Assembly: GCA_019058295.1 (NCBI GenBank)
Contig: JAHPZI010000006.1
Coordinates: forward strand, 1 to 64,000
Length of the DNA stretch: 64,000 bases
DNA from: Promethearchaeota archaeon
Lineage (GTDB): Archaea > Asgardarchaeota > Lokiarchaeia > Sigyniarchaeales > SOKP01
Direction: 5' to 3'
In this document: positions 33,572 to 43,615 of the stretch, in pieces
How the letters are laid out: every line of letters begins with the position of its first letter
Position numbering within the stretch: position 1 is the first letter of the stretch
Translations under genes and position numbers: made by a program
The notes under the pieces: model-generated
What the model was told of the DNA's origin: nothing
Seen by the model: only the letters and a program-made list of their open reading frames with translations
Databases searched by the model: none

Positions 33572-33747
33572 TTTTTTTTATCACTCAAATTTGTTCTAAA
33601 AAAATAAAATTGATTTGGTTTAAAAAGGCTTAAGGAATAATTTTCCCCATATATAGGTTTAAATTTTCATTTGAGAGAATAATTAAATTAATATTTGAGG
33701 ATTAAATTTATAGTTTACATGTAAAGCGATTTATTTGTGAAAAAGTT

Positions 33748-35154
33748 ATGACCGAAAGATCTGAAGGAAATAAAGCTCTTTTTGAGCATAGAATATTATC
33801 TACAGGACAAGCAATAGCTTATGGTTTACCAATGGCCGGGTTGCAGGCAATATTGGGAATCCTGGTAAGTTTTACTCTGCTTTTTTATATCGAGATTATG
33901 GGGCAACCCCCAATTGTAGTAGGAGGCATTTTTTCGGCGGGATTAGTTATTTATGCGATTATGTGTATAATAGGTGGGGCAATAGCAGATAAAATCGGAA
34001 AAAAGAAAGTTATGTTAGTTTCTGGACCAATAATGGCAATCACCTTCATATTTATCTGGATACCCCCCATACCTGGTACAAATTTTGGTCAAATTTATAT
34101 TCCCTTAATAATATGGTTTATAATTTTTCTATTTTTGTTTCGAATAATGATTGCAGCTTTTCAATCTTCATTGTTAGCTCTCTTACCAGTGCTCAGCACT
34201 GAGGAGAAAAATAGAGTTAAAGTTAGCATGATTAATATGCTAATGACGATTTTAGGAATAGTGATTGGGATAGTGGGTCCCTTCATTCTAATGAGTAATG
34301 CAACTCAAAATCTTTCCAGAGAAGATCCTAATTTATATTATAAAGATTCTCCTTCCGGTCAAGCAATATATTCTGAAATTTTTTTCTTTGTTATATTGAT
34401 TGGAATTTTTTTCTTAGTACTTATGACTCTGATGATGCTCAAAATAAAAGAACCGAAGAAGAAAAATACAGAGCAAACAGGATTTAAAGAAATTTTAAGA
34501 GAGCTTTTTGAACCTTTAAAAGATAAAAACTATAGAAGATGGTTAATTACATTTTTTATATTTTGGGTACCCTTTATAGCTTTTGAATTTTTAGCCGTAA
34601 ATTTAGCTACATTTGTATTGGATTTGAGAGGGATAGAATTTTTAATTGCGATATTGATTGGGTTTATTTCAACGATCTTTTCATTTGTAATCTGGCAAAA
34701 AATTTCGCAGAAATTTTCGCTGAAGAAGACATTCACTATTTGTTTAATCCTTTCTAGTATATCGTTCTCTCTAATATTAATCTTAACAATACCTATGACA
34801 CATCAATTAATGTTTATATTTGGCCTCAGTATAATATGCCTCTGTTTTTGCTGCTTGGTGGGAACGATGACTTTTCCATCAGCAATAACGGGAGATCTTA
34901 TTGATTCTGCGGAATCAAAAGCTGGTGGAAAATCATTGAGCGGAACGTATTCAGGAGCATATATAATGATAGGATCGTTCGCCGCTGCTCTTTCTATTCT
35001 AATTATATCAATTATTTTGCAATTATTTGGTCCAGAATCACCGATGTCCTATGCGTTAATATTATCTGTAGTTGGCACTGGTTTAATTTTAATTGCTGTA
35101 ATCATCTTTCAGAAAGTTCCAATAGTAGGGACAGAGGAAAGACAGAAACAATAA
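33748..35154 (+). CDS. Major facilitator superfamily transporter
   Basis: A 468-residue membrane protein with about twelve hydrophobic helices. The loop between helices two and three has GGAIADKIGKKKVMLVSG, matching the MFS A-motif G-x-x-x-D-x-x-G-x-[KR]. A central loop (about 240-255) is basic. It resembles transporters of the GPH or sugar type in length but the substrate cannot be read. It converges on a second transporter gene with only 11 bases between the stop codons. Confidence 0.83.
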   Translation: MTERSEGNKALFEHRILSTGQAIAYGLPMAGLQAILGILVSFTLLFYIEIMGQPPIVVGGIFSAGLVIYAIMCIIGGAIADKIGKKKVMLVSGPIMAITFIFIWIPPIPGTNFGQIYIPLIIWFIIFLFLFRIMIAAFQSSLLALLPVLSTEEKNRVKVSMINMLMTILGIVIGIVGPFILMSNATQNLSREDPNLYYKDSPSGQAIYSEIFFFVILIGIFFLVLMTLMMLKIKEPKKKNTEQTGFKEILRELFEPLKDKNYRRWLITFFIFWVPFIAFEFLAVNLATFVLDLRGIEFLIAILIGFISTIFSFVIWQKISQKFSLKKTFTICLILSSISFSLILILTIPMTHQLMFIFGLSIICLCFCCLVGTMTFPSAITGDLIDSAESKAGGKSLSGTYSGAYIMIGSFAAALSILIISIILQLFGPESPMSYALILSVVGTGLILIAVIIFQKVPIVGTEERQKQ

Positions 35155-35165
35155 AAATTATAAAT

Positions 35166-36584
35166 TTAAATTTTACCTTGTTTTTTTAGATGTTTAATAT
35201 ATTCTTTTTCCTTCTCATCGTGTATTTTTTTAAGTTCTGATTTTTGCTTGTCCCATTCTGGACCATCTAAAGGGAAAAATATCATAATAACTGCGCTAAA
35301 CAGAACAAATATCGCAGGTATTAATGTTAATGCTACCATTATTCCAATTTGTGCATTTATTGATTGTGTTTGTGCTTTTGCTTGAAAGCCGAAATACACA
35401 ATCACAAATAAAAACATCCAGTTTGCAATTGAGACTGCTGGTTTTTCAATTACAGCATTCATTCCACCATAACTTGTTTCTCTACGCTTACCAGTGCGAG
35501 TTTCGTCAAAATCTATAACATCAGCCATTATAGCTGGTTTTAAAAGAAGTAACGCTGAAAAACCAATTCCCAATAAAAGTAATGGAACTATTGCAGTTAA
35601 TAAAGACCAACCTAAGAAAAAGAAGCTGATAGAGATTACACCAGTAAATGCAAGGCCAAATATATATAATTTTTTTAATCCATATTTTCCAGACAATTTG
35701 GCGAAAATGGGAGTAAATATGAATGCCATTAAAAGAACAAGAAATAGAGGAACAATCGTTAAAAATCCACTCAAATTCAAAACATAAGAAACATAGTAAA
35801 AAATCCCTGTCGTCAAAATTGTTTGAGCTAAAAGGAAAGAAAAATTACTAATTTCATATTTTATAAATGGTCGATTTTTGAGTGTTTCTTTTATAGTATC
35901 TATAAATCCTAATGGTTCTTCAAGTTGAGTATAAAGATTTTCTTTTAAGAAAAAGCTACTTAGAAAAATAATAAAAGCACATATTATTCCAATGAAAATC
36001 ATTGCAATTAAGAACACTGGATTAACATTGGTAGATTTATCACCTGTTAGAAGAAACACTGGCATTATAAATGAGAAAATTAATGCTAGGCCCCCGAGAA
36101 CTACACCATAAGTCACGACCTCAGTTCTAGCTTTTTGTGTGATTGCCATTTCTGCAGGTAAGGCAAATCCAATAAGACCTATTATTGTAAATAACGTATC
36201 AAATAACATAAGTACAATTAAAAGATTTAAAAACAGCCCGAATTCATCATTCCTATCAACAAAAGGAAACCAACAAATAATAAATAAAATCCCAATAATC
36301 GGAGCTCCAAAGCGAACATAGGGAATTCTTCTTCCATATTTTTGAGATTTTGTACGATCTTGTATATAACCAAAAAGAGGATCATTTATCGTATTCCAAA
36401 TAGCAAAGATTAACCAAGCGATTCCAATTAATGCGGCACTCAATCCTAGTTTAACATTATAATAAAATGTTATACTAGAAAATGCTATTCCCGATAAAAC
36501 TCCATTACCTGCATTAAGAGCACCATAAGCTAATTTTGCTTTTCTTGGAATATATTCTTCAAAAGTTTCATTCTTAGAACTCAA
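35166..36584 (-). CDS. GPH-family (glycoside-pentoside-hexuronide) type transporter
   Basis: A 472-residue membrane protein with about twelve helices. It starts YGALNAGNGVLSGIAFSSI and has, in the first cytoplasmic loop, NTINDPLFGYIQDRTKSQ followed by YGRRIPYVRFGAP, the conserved Asn-Asp-Pro and D-R-T motifs of the GPH family, and later DVIDFDETRTGKRRETSYGG. Members carry glycosides, pentoses or hexuronides with Na+ or H+. Its substrate is open. It faces the preceding MFS gene tail to tail. Confidence 0.85.
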   Translation of the reverse strand: MSSKNETFEEYIPRKAKLAYGALNAGNGVLSGIAFSSITFYYNVKLGLSAALIGIAWLIFAIWNTINDPLFGYIQDRTKSQKYGRRIPYVRFGAPIIGILFIICWFPFVDRNDEFGLFLNLLIVLMLFDTLFTIIGLIGFALPAEMAITQKARTEVVTYGVVLGGLALIFSFIMPVFLLTGDKSTNVNPVFLIAMIFIGIICAFIIFLSSFFLKENLYTQLEEPLGFIDTIKETLKNRPFIKYEISNFSFLLAQTILTTGIFYYVSYVLNLSGFLTIVPLFLVLLMAFIFTPIFAKLSGKYGLKKLYIFGLAFTGVISISFFFLGWSLLTAIVPLLLLGIGFSALLLLKPAIMADVIDFDETRTGKRRETSYGGMNAVIEKPAVSIANWMFLFVIVYFGFQAKAQTQSINAQIGIMVALTLIPAIFVLFSAVIMIFFPLDGPEWDKQKSELKKIHDEKEKEYIKHLKKQGKI

Positions 36585-36719
36585 TTTATATCCTCTTTTA
36601 TTGCCTTTAATTTTGTATTTTTAGTTTTAAACAATTAATTTAAATATAAATAGATTCATATATTTATAATTTAATTTATTGATTTTTAAGTTCTTATCAC
36701 ACTTGATTCTTGATTTTCT

Positions 36720-38369
36720 ATGAATATTTTAATAAAAAATGGAAATATTGTTGATGGTACTGGTTCTCCGGGATATAAATCTGATGTTTATATTAAAAAT
36801 AATAGAATTGAAAAGATTGGATTGAACCTGGAAGAAGAGGACTGTGAATTAATTGATGCGTCTAATAAAGTTGTCTCTCCTGGATTTATCGATATGCATT
36901 CTCACGGGGATCTTACGATATTAGAAGTAAACAAAGCTGAAGCAACTGTCATGCAAGGAGTTACAACTCTCGTAGTTGGAATGTGTGGGATAGGTCTTGC
37001 CCCTGCTAACGATAAAGTTCGAGAATATTATTCAAATTTGGTGGAAAATTTGTTTGGTTCAAGTAGATTACAATTATTTGATACTATTCAAGAATATATG
37101 GACGTAATAGAGAAAAAAGGAATTTCTACAAACCTAGCATTTTTTATACCGCATGGAAATGTACGAGCGAGTATAATGGGAATGGATGACCGCCCTGCTA
37201 CGCCAGCAGAATTAGAGGAAATGAAAAATATCATTAAAAGAGAATTAGAAGCTGGGGCTTTTGGTATGAGTACGGGTTTAATATATCCTCCTGGATCCAT
37301 AACATCTACAAAAGAAATTATTGAACTTTGCAAGGTTGTAAGTCAATACGGAGGTATTTACGACTCTCATATAAGAAACGAAGGGACCAAAATCTTAGAA
37401 GAGAGCGAAGGCATGGGTGAATTCATTAAAATTGTAAGAGAAGCAAATATTCAAGGTGAGATATCTCATTGGAAAGCTTCCGGTAATCTCGCATGGAAAT
37501 TAACTCCTAAGATGATTAAAATAGTAGAAAATGCGAGAAATGAAGGTCTTAAAATTTACGCAGATGTTTATCCTTATGAGGAGAGTTCTACTAGTTTGGC
37601 AGGATTTTTATTAAAACCTTGGGTTTTTAAAAATTTTAAAGAAAATTTAACTAATCCAAATACTAGACAAAAAATCATAGATGAAACAATTGATATGTTA
37701 ACCTCTACATTTTTAACTGACCTCACATCTAAAATGCAAGAAATCCCTACAACTAAAATTATAGAGCTTATGTTCAATTTTTTAAAAGATGGCGTAAGGA
37801 TAATCAGTGTTTTGCATAATCATAAAATGGAGGGGAAATTTTTAAACGATGCTTTGGAAATTCTTTATCCAAAAAAAGAAATAGCTGAAGCTTTATTGGA
37901 TTTCATTAGAGATGAGGAAGGGTCGATTATGGTTTCTTTTAAAGGAATGAACGAGAGAAAGAGCATTCTATCTTTATTCAAGCAAGATTTTGTATGTATT
38001 GGCTCTGATGGTTTTTTAGTTTTAGAAGGTAATACCCATCCACGAGCCTATGGATGTTTTCCAAAAATCTTGGCAAGGTACGTCAGAGAAAAGAAAATTG
38101 TATCATTAGAAGAAGGAATTAGAAAAATGACCTCATTAACCGCATCAATTTTGGGATTGAAAGACAGAGGGATTATCAGAGAAAATTACAAGGCAGATCT
38201 CGTAATATTTAATCCTATTGAAATAAAAGATAAAGCTACTTATCAAAACGGGCGTCAATTTCCAGACGGGATAGATTATGTCATTGTAAATGGAGAAATC
38301 ACTGTTAAAAATGAAAAACATTTAGGAGTACTAAATGGTCAAATTTTAAAGCACAGAAATAACGATTAA
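36720..38369 (+). CDS. D-aminoacylase / N-acyl-D-amino-acid deacylase-like amidohydrolase
   Basis: A 549-residue amidohydrolase. The N-terminal beta domain begins ILIKNGNIVDGTGSPGYKSD, and SPGFIDMHSHGDL holds the first metal His pair. GLIYPPGS, DSHIRNEG and ISHWKASG follow, with CIGSDGF later for the final Asp, and the C-terminus has KADLVIFNPIEI and VIVNGE of the domain closing the fold. The family hydrolyses N-acyl-D-amino acids, or dihydropyrimidine-like and other N-acyl substrates. It is transcribed alone and followed by a T-rich terminator. It starts at ATG 36720 without an evident ribosome binding site. Confidence 0.88.
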   Translation: MNILIKNGNIVDGTGSPGYKSDVYIKNNRIEKIGLNLEEEDCELIDASNKVVSPGFIDMHSHGDLTILEVNKAEATVMQGVTTLVVGMCGIGLAPANDKVREYYSNLVENLFGSSRLQLFDTIQEYMDVIEKKGISTNLAFFIPHGNVRASIMGMDDRPATPAELEEMKNIIKRELEAGAFGMSTGLIYPPGSITSTKEIIELCKVVSQYGGIYDSHIRNEGTKILEESEGMGEFIKIVREANIQGEISHWKASGNLAWKLTPKMIKIVENARNEGLKIYADVYPYEESSTSLAGFLLKPWVFKNFKENLTNPNTRQKIIDETIDMLTSTFLTDLTSKMQEIPTTKIIELMFNFLKDGVRIISVLHNHKMEGKFLNDALEILYPKKEIAEALLDFIRDEEGSIMVSFKGMNERKSILSLFKQDFVCIGSDGFLVLEGNTHPRAYGCFPKILARYVREKKIVSLEEGIRKMTSLTASILGLKDRGIIRENYKADLVIFNPIEIKDKATYQNGRQFPDGIDYVIVNGEITVKNEKHLGVLNGQILKHRNND

Positions 38370-38374
38370 GAACA

Positions 38375-38400
38375 TTGTTTTGTTTTGTTTTGTTTTTTTT
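38375..38400 (+). terminator. T-rich terminator after the D-aminoacylase gene
   Basis: Four TTTTG-like units ending in a run of eight T start six bases after the stop codon, the oligo-T form of archaeal intrinsic termination. Confidence 0.6.
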
Positions 38401-38540
38401 AACTAAAGTATAAATATTTTAATTGGTATCAAAATATTATTAAATTATATTTTCAATAAAATATTATTAAATAAATTCGAATATAATTTATTGTAATTTG
38501 TATTTGAACCTTATATCAAATCTAAAAAAACTGATTAATA

Positions 38541-40868
38541 ATGAGTTTAAAAGAAATAACTAAGGAATTATTTACGAGATACGGGTTAACTGAAGAAGAG
38601 ATTAGTGTCTACATTAAATATCTTGGAGTGCCACAAGCAACAATTTCAGAAGTATTCATGTATTTTGAAGAGGGTGAGATTGAATATTCAGAAGTTGAAG
38701 AAATTACTAAAAAACTCGTTGAATCAAATTTTCTACAAAAGGTCGAAGGGATTGTAGATAGGTACGTACCACTCGAACCATTTTTTGAATTATTTACGAG
38801 CGAATCTGAAGCATTTAGACAGAAAATTGCTACTACTAAAGATAATGCTCTTTCTGATCAATCTAGTCGATTTGAAAAGCTGGAATCGATTCAAAATAAA
38901 AGTATCGAAGAAGTTGAGACCGCAGTTGACACTCAAGTGAAGGAATTTTTTCAAGATTCAGATGATAAGAATGCAAGTAAAAAAGAAAGAATTAATAAAG
39001 CAACGACCAGATTTACAGAAACATCTAAAACTTTAGAAAAAGATCTACACGATAATATAGAAAAAGACTTTTCAGAATTAGACAATGATATAAAACAGCT
39101 TGATACTGAATTTCATCAAATAGTAGATGGATTAATTTCTACTAATGAAACTTCAATTAACGCAGCCAAAACTGATATCGACAAAATTATTACTGATTTA
39201 TTAGGAGATTTCTCAACAAGAGTAAGCAATTTAGAAACTGAATTAAAAAAGGATTTGGATGATCATGTAGACAGACATAAGAACATTGCCAATGAACTTA
39301 AACCTAAAATGGAACAAATTCTTGAGAAATACCTCGAAAGAATGGATAAAATCGTTACTGATCTAAAGGAACGCATTTCAAGATTATTAGCTGACCATAT
39401 GAGCCATGTAAAAAGCACAACAAGTAATATTGAATCAGATATTCATACAAAAGTCGAAGATAGACATTTAGAAATAAAAAATATAATCAATTCATATAAA
39501 AATAGAGCCTTGACATTATTAGAAAATCTAATTACCCAATCAAATAAATTTAGTGATCTTGCTGAAGCAATTCCGAATACAGGTTTTTTCTTTGGAAAAA
39601 AGAAGAAATTGAAATATATTAATGCTTGGAAGGTTATAGAAACAGAAGTTGCAGATATTTCAAGACCATTCAAAGATGATTTTGTGAATGAGTGCGATAA
39701 ATATATTAATGATACTCAAAGTACTTCTGATGAACTAAAAAAGGAAGTATCAGATACCGTGGCAAATGAGAATCAATCATTAGGAACAGAAACGACTGAC
39801 CTTGATAAAAGAGCGCAAGAAACGATTACTGCAGAATTAGATACGCTTGCTACTGATATGTCCGGCGAAATTGATAATACATTACAAACTGGAGTAAAAG
39901 ATTGTTCTGATACTACTGTAAAACTGAAAGATTCATTAGAAAATTCTTTAAAAACACATCATAAAGACTATGATGATGCTATAAATAAACATAAAGATGG
40001 ATCCTTGAAACATTATACCGATTTCGATGCTGAGATTAAAGCTAAGTCATCTGAGTTTAAAGATAAACATACGAAGACTGGTAATGATAGATTAAGCAAA
40101 ATTCGAAGTGATTTTGATGGATCTAAATCTAATACATCTGGAAAAATTGATGCTGAGATTAATCTTTGGAATGAAGAATCTGCTGATATGGATGTTATGT
40201 TGGCTGATATGCTTGAAAATCATAAAAATAAATACAAACTAAATGCTGAAACTCTACAAAATAGTTTATCTAATACAACTCGAGATACTACTCAAAATGT
40301 GAAAGACGCAATTGCCGATTTTACACTTAATTTTATGAATGCTATTGATGATGTGACAGAAGCAGCTGAAAATAACGAAGAAAAACTTAAAGATATTCAT
40401 AACGCCTCTAGCTCAATTCCAGTTTCAGAAATCGCAAAAGTTACCACGTGGCATACGGTTGGAAGAACGGCGTTAATAGCAGCTGTTAAAGATGCTATCT
40501 ATCGAACCAAATCTTCAGTCATAGTTGTCACTCCCGTGGTTGTACCTGAAATTTTACAAGTTATCTCTGAATTTGCATATGAGAGAAAGGTAGCAAGATT
40601 TATGATCACTACACATTGGGATTTGAGTCAATACCAAGATATCCTTAAGAAGATGATGCAATTGGGCAACATTCAATTCCGCAATTTAAATACTCAGGGA
40701 GATTATTTTGCTGTAACTCGAGATGCCGAAGAAGTGATTCTGGCGCCCTATTCAGAGAAAGATTCAGAGATAATTAGCGTTATCAGTAATCACGAGCAAT
40801 ACTGTAATCTTTACTCCCAGATCATCGGACCAGTTTTTACAGCCAATAGTAGACCAGTTAAACTCTAA
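38541..40868 (+). CDS. Large TrmB-like protein with a long central coiled coil
   Basis: A 775-residue protein with an unusual architecture. Residues 1-75 are a winged-helix-like domain of TrmB style (FTRYGLTEEEISVYIKYLG and ITKKLVESNFLQKVEGIVD). Residues about 95-620 form a long helical, mostly coiled-coil region rich in Asp, Lys, Thr and Ser, interrupted near 370-385 by the short motif FFFGKKKKLKY. Residues about 640-775 form an alpha/beta domain with GRTALIAAVKDAIYRTKSS and VIVVTPVVVPEILQVISEF, like the effector domain of TrmB regulators or a degenerate PLD fold. It may be a DNA-binding scaffold rather than a simple repressor. No membrane helix is seen. It is transcribed alone. Confidence 0.78.
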   Translation: MSLKEITKELFTRYGLTEEEISVYIKYLGVPQATISEVFMYFEEGEIEYSEVEEITKKLVESNFLQKVEGIVDRYVPLEPFFELFTSESEAFRQKIATTKDNALSDQSSRFEKLESIQNKSIEEVETAVDTQVKEFFQDSDDKNASKKERINKATTRFTETSKTLEKDLHDNIEKDFSELDNDIKQLDTEFHQIVDGLISTNETSINAAKTDIDKIITDLLGDFSTRVSNLETELKKDLDDHVDRHKNIANELKPKMEQILEKYLERMDKIVTDLKERISRLLADHMSHVKSTTSNIESDIHTKVEDRHLEIKNIINSYKNRALTLLENLITQSNKFSDLAEAIPNTGFFFGKKKKLKYINAWKVIETEVADISRPFKDDFVNECDKYINDTQSTSDELKKEVSDTVANENQSLGTETTDLDKRAQETITAELDTLATDMSGEIDNTLQTGVKDCSDTTVKLKDSLENSLKTHHKDYDDAINKHKDGSLKHYTDFDAEIKAKSSEFKDKHTKTGNDRLSKIRSDFDGSKSNTSGKIDAEINLWNEESADMDVMLADMLENHKNKYKLNAETLQNSLSNTTRDTTQNVKDAIADFTLNFMNAIDDVTEAAENNEEKLKDIHNASSSIPVSEIAKVTTWHTVGRTALIAAVKDAIYRTKSSVIVVTPVVVPEILQVISEFAYERKVARFMITTHWDLSQYQDILKKMMQLGNIQFRNLNTQGDYFAVTRDAEEVILAPYSEKDSEIISVISNHEQYCNLYSQIIGPVFTANSRPVKL

Positions 40869-41132
40869 TCTAATAAACCACTTTTTATTTTATATTTTAT
40901 TTTATTAAAGATCACAAATAATTAGATATTATTTTTTTTGTTATCCTTATTCCAGCCTAATAATTAAAATAATTATTAAACAAAATTAGAAATCTAAAAA
41001 TTCTTTAATAAATTTGAGGATAGAGGCTGAAATTTAATAGATACTACTCAAGAAAAAGATACAACTTTTATTAGATAAAATTAAAAACGAGATTTAAAAA
41101 AAATTAATTAGTTTCTAGTAGCTATGCGAAAG

Positions 41133-42419
41133 TCAATCCCAGGTTGCCTTTGTAACTGAGGAATCATCGTCCTCTTCGTGAATACGCTTTAGGTCTATGT
41201 CTTGATAACCTGGTAATGTTTGGAGAATCCTTCTCATCGCAAATTTTATATCTTTTGCAGAGGCAATAAAGCGACCCACTATTAGAATATCCGCTCCCTG
41301 CTTTAGAGCGAATATTGCACTATTCGGTTCAATACCTCCCGCTACAGCAACTAAAACACGATCCCTCCCCGAAGCCTTTTTGTGTTCTTTGTATAATTCT
41401 TTGATTTTTGGAACCAAAGCCCATCTTGCTTTTTGCGCGGCATCCGGCGATTGATCACCTTCTACAGACTGCTCAACATCAATTGCTCTATGAAGTATAA
41501 CAACATCGGGGATTTGTTTTAGCGAACTCAATTTCGCAATCGGATCAGTCACTTCCATAGTATCAATAAAAGCATGAATACCAAGGCGCTGTGCTTCTAA
41601 GATAAATTTATCAAGTGATGCTGTAGAGGCTAAACCACTTGCTACAACTCCATCCGCAGTAGCGTCAAATGCGAAATCAACCTCTAATTTCCCTACATCC
41701 AATGTCTTTAAATCAGCCACTATGAAAGCTTCTTTAGCTACTTTTCTAATTTCTCTAATTGCATCCATACCATACTTCTTGAGAAATGGCGTCCCTACTT
41801 CAAGTATGATACGATCACTTTTTGGAAGTTCTTTTACTACTTTAACCTGCTTTTCGAGAGCTGGATGATCCAAAGCTACTTGAATATAAGGAGGTCTCCA
41901 TAATCTAGGGATCCTTATACCTGCCACTGGGTGTTTTGCTCTATCTTTATCATAGAATATCTTTTCAATTGGAGGATATTCCTTCAATGCTCTCTGGATT
42001 GCTAATTTAGTTGCACCATAATTGTATTGATATATTTTTCTATAGTCAGTCGCACCAGGATGAATAAAAACACTAGCAATTATAACCCACTCATCGAGTT
42101 TATTCATTGGAATAATTCCTTCTTCAACAGCATCTGCTACTCCCTTTGCAACTGCGGCTTGAGCAGGTCCAAAAATTTTGTTCGCATCCTCCATTTTCGC
42201 AACAGTAACTTTCGGAACAACTAAACTTATTGGTTTAGATAAAAGATTGGGTCTAATAGCTGCTAAGAGGCCACCGTGACCTTTGGAAGGCTCACTCAGA
42301 GCATTTGCAAAAGATATTCCAACGGGACCGCTTTTGGATCCAATAATTAGGTCAATATGAGCTAGGTTTTCCCCCTCACCTACTAATGCCTCACCAATAT
42401 AATATTCATTTTTAACCAT
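41133..42419 (-). CDS. fae-hps: Bifunctional Fae-Hps: formaldehyde-activating enzyme and 3-hexulose-6-phosphate synthase
   Basis: A fusion of two enzymes in about 428 residues. The N-terminal part (about 1-165) is formaldehyde-activating enzyme, with EALVGEGENLAHIDLIIGSK, SKGHGGLLAAIRPNLLSKP (active-site His) and FIHPGATDY. The C-terminal part (about 170-400) is hexulose-6-phosphate synthase, with IQVALDHPALE, LEVGTPFLKKYG, FIVADLKTLDVG and VAVAGGIEPN. In archaea lacking the oxidative pentose phosphate pathway this fusion serves ribulose-5-phosphate/formaldehyde interconversion and makes pentoses, with formaldehyde captured on tetrahydromethanopterin. I use the ATG at 42419 (MVKNEYYIG) rather than a TTG three codons earlier. 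No hexulose-phosphate isomerase gene is adjacent. Confidence 0.93.
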   Translation of the reverse strand: MVKNEYYIGEALVGEGENLAHIDLIIGSKSGPVGISFANALSEPSKGHGGLLAAIRPNLLSKPISLVVPKVTVAKMEDANKIFGPAQAAVAKGVADAVEEGIIPMNKLDEWVIIASVFIHPGATDYRKIYQYNYGATKLAIQRALKEYPPIEKIFYDKDRAKHPVAGIRIPRLWRPPYIQVALDHPALEKQVKVVKELPKSDRIILEVGTPFLKKYGMDAIREIRKVAKEAFIVADLKTLDVGKLEVDFAFDATADGVVASGLASTASLDKFILEAQRLGIHAFIDTMEVTDPIAKLSSLKQIPDVVILHRAIDVEQSVEGDQSPDAAQKARWALVPKIKELYKEHKKASGRDRVLVAVAGGIEPNSAIFALKQGADILIVGRFIASAKDIKFAMRRILQTLPGYQDIDLKRIHEEDDDSSVTKATWD

Positions 42420-42571
42420 ACAAAACACGTCTAATGTATTTTATTTAAAACATTGTATTTTGGAGATATTATAAAATAATTTTTACTTACAATTAAAACA
42501 AGTTAATTCACTAATATTAAAATTTCTATAATTATAATAATTTGAAAATGAAAATTTGCTTCAATCTTCTG

Positions 42572-42602
42572 AAAAAAAAAAAGCAAGAAAAAAAAAAAAA
42601 AT
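42572..42602 (-). terminator. Poly-T terminator downstream of the ABC operon
   Basis: On the minus strand two long T runs lie about 20-50 bases after the permease stop codon and fit termination of the three-gene operon. Confidence 0.6.
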
Positions 42603-42622
42603 AAAATTTAAAATTTGTTGAT

Positions 42623-43615
42623 TTATACCGAAATTTCTCTTTTCTTTAAGCTTATCAATCCATAGATTAAAAGAAATACAGCAATACCAATCCAAACTAA
42701 CAAGGAAACCCATGGATATACATAATCTGTCCTTTTCATGCCGCCAGGGTTGATGCCTTGGTCGGGATCCGTAGGTGATGCAATATCATATACCCCAGTG
42801 AACTGAGCAAACCAAGTTTGCCATTCTGCTACTGGAGGAATTGCATTAAAGAAGTCTAAAAAGCCAACATAGATATTTCCTAAATGATATCCAAGATCGA
42901 TGATATATAAATAATAAGTCTCATAAGAATCAGCGAGGAACATTTTGAGAATCATCATACCTAAGAAAGAAAAAATCACTAAGAAAATTACTATTAATCC
43001 AGCATTTCTTGGTCGATTTACGATCGATGATAGTGCTAATGTAATACTGCAAAAAATAAGTAAAAGGACCAAAGAATAAAGATAGGTCACAAATAGGAAC
43101 GGAATGATTCCAAAAAAGTGAATAATGTTGGCAGAATATCTTAGTACAGCTATCCATCCTATTGAAAAAATGGCAACAAAACTTAGAGTAGCACCATAAA
43201 GGAATAATCCAATATATTTACCAATAAATATTTTCACTCGCATAATTGGTTTACTTACTAATATCAACATAGTTCCTGAATGAACCTCTTCGGAAATAAG
43301 CGAAGCTCCACTAGTACCAATAATGCAGATAAAGGAAATTCCTAAAGTCCAAAAGAATAGTATAAAAACAATAGCAATACTTATAGCTGCTGCAGCGTGC
43401 TGAGGAGAGATTGATTCATATTCAATTGTTGATGGAAAAGCAATAGTGACTATTAGAGGAATGAGCATAATAATTAAGGAAACGAGAAATTTCTTAAGCG
43501 ATGCTAATTCCTGAAATGTTTTTTTAACTAAGATAAGTGTATTTCTGTGTGTTTCTTTCTCTACTCCTTCTGTATCTTTTCTTGAAAAAACTGTTTTTAA
43601 TTTTGCGATGCTCAT
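42623..43615 (-). CDS. ABC-2 type transporter permease
   Basis: A 330-residue membrane protein with about six hydrophobic helices and a large external loop between helices five and six (about 245-300). GTSGASLISEEVHSGTMLIL and LVSKPIMRVKIFIGKYIGL are the conserved cytoplasmic coupling region of ABC-2 permeases. It overlaps its ATPase gene by four bases. Export of a lipid, glycan or peptide, or mechanical release of a surface protein, are possible; the substrate is unknown. Confidence 0.88.
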   Translation of the reverse strand: MSIAKLKTVFSRKDTEGVEKETHRNTLILVKKTFQELASLKKFLVSLIIMLIPLIVTIAFPSTIEYESISPQHAAAAISIAIVFILFFWTLGISFICIIGTSGASLISEEVHSGTMLILVSKPIMRVKIFIGKYIGLFLYGATLSFVAIFSIGWIAVLRYSANIIHFFGIIPFLFVTYLYSLVLLLIFCSITLALSSIVNRPRNAGLIVIFLVIFSFLGMMILKMFLADSYETYYLYIIDLGYHLGNIYVGFLDFFNAIPPVAEWQTWFAQFTGVYDIASPTDPDQGINPGGMKRTDYVYPWVSLLVWIGIAVFLLIYGLISLKKREISV

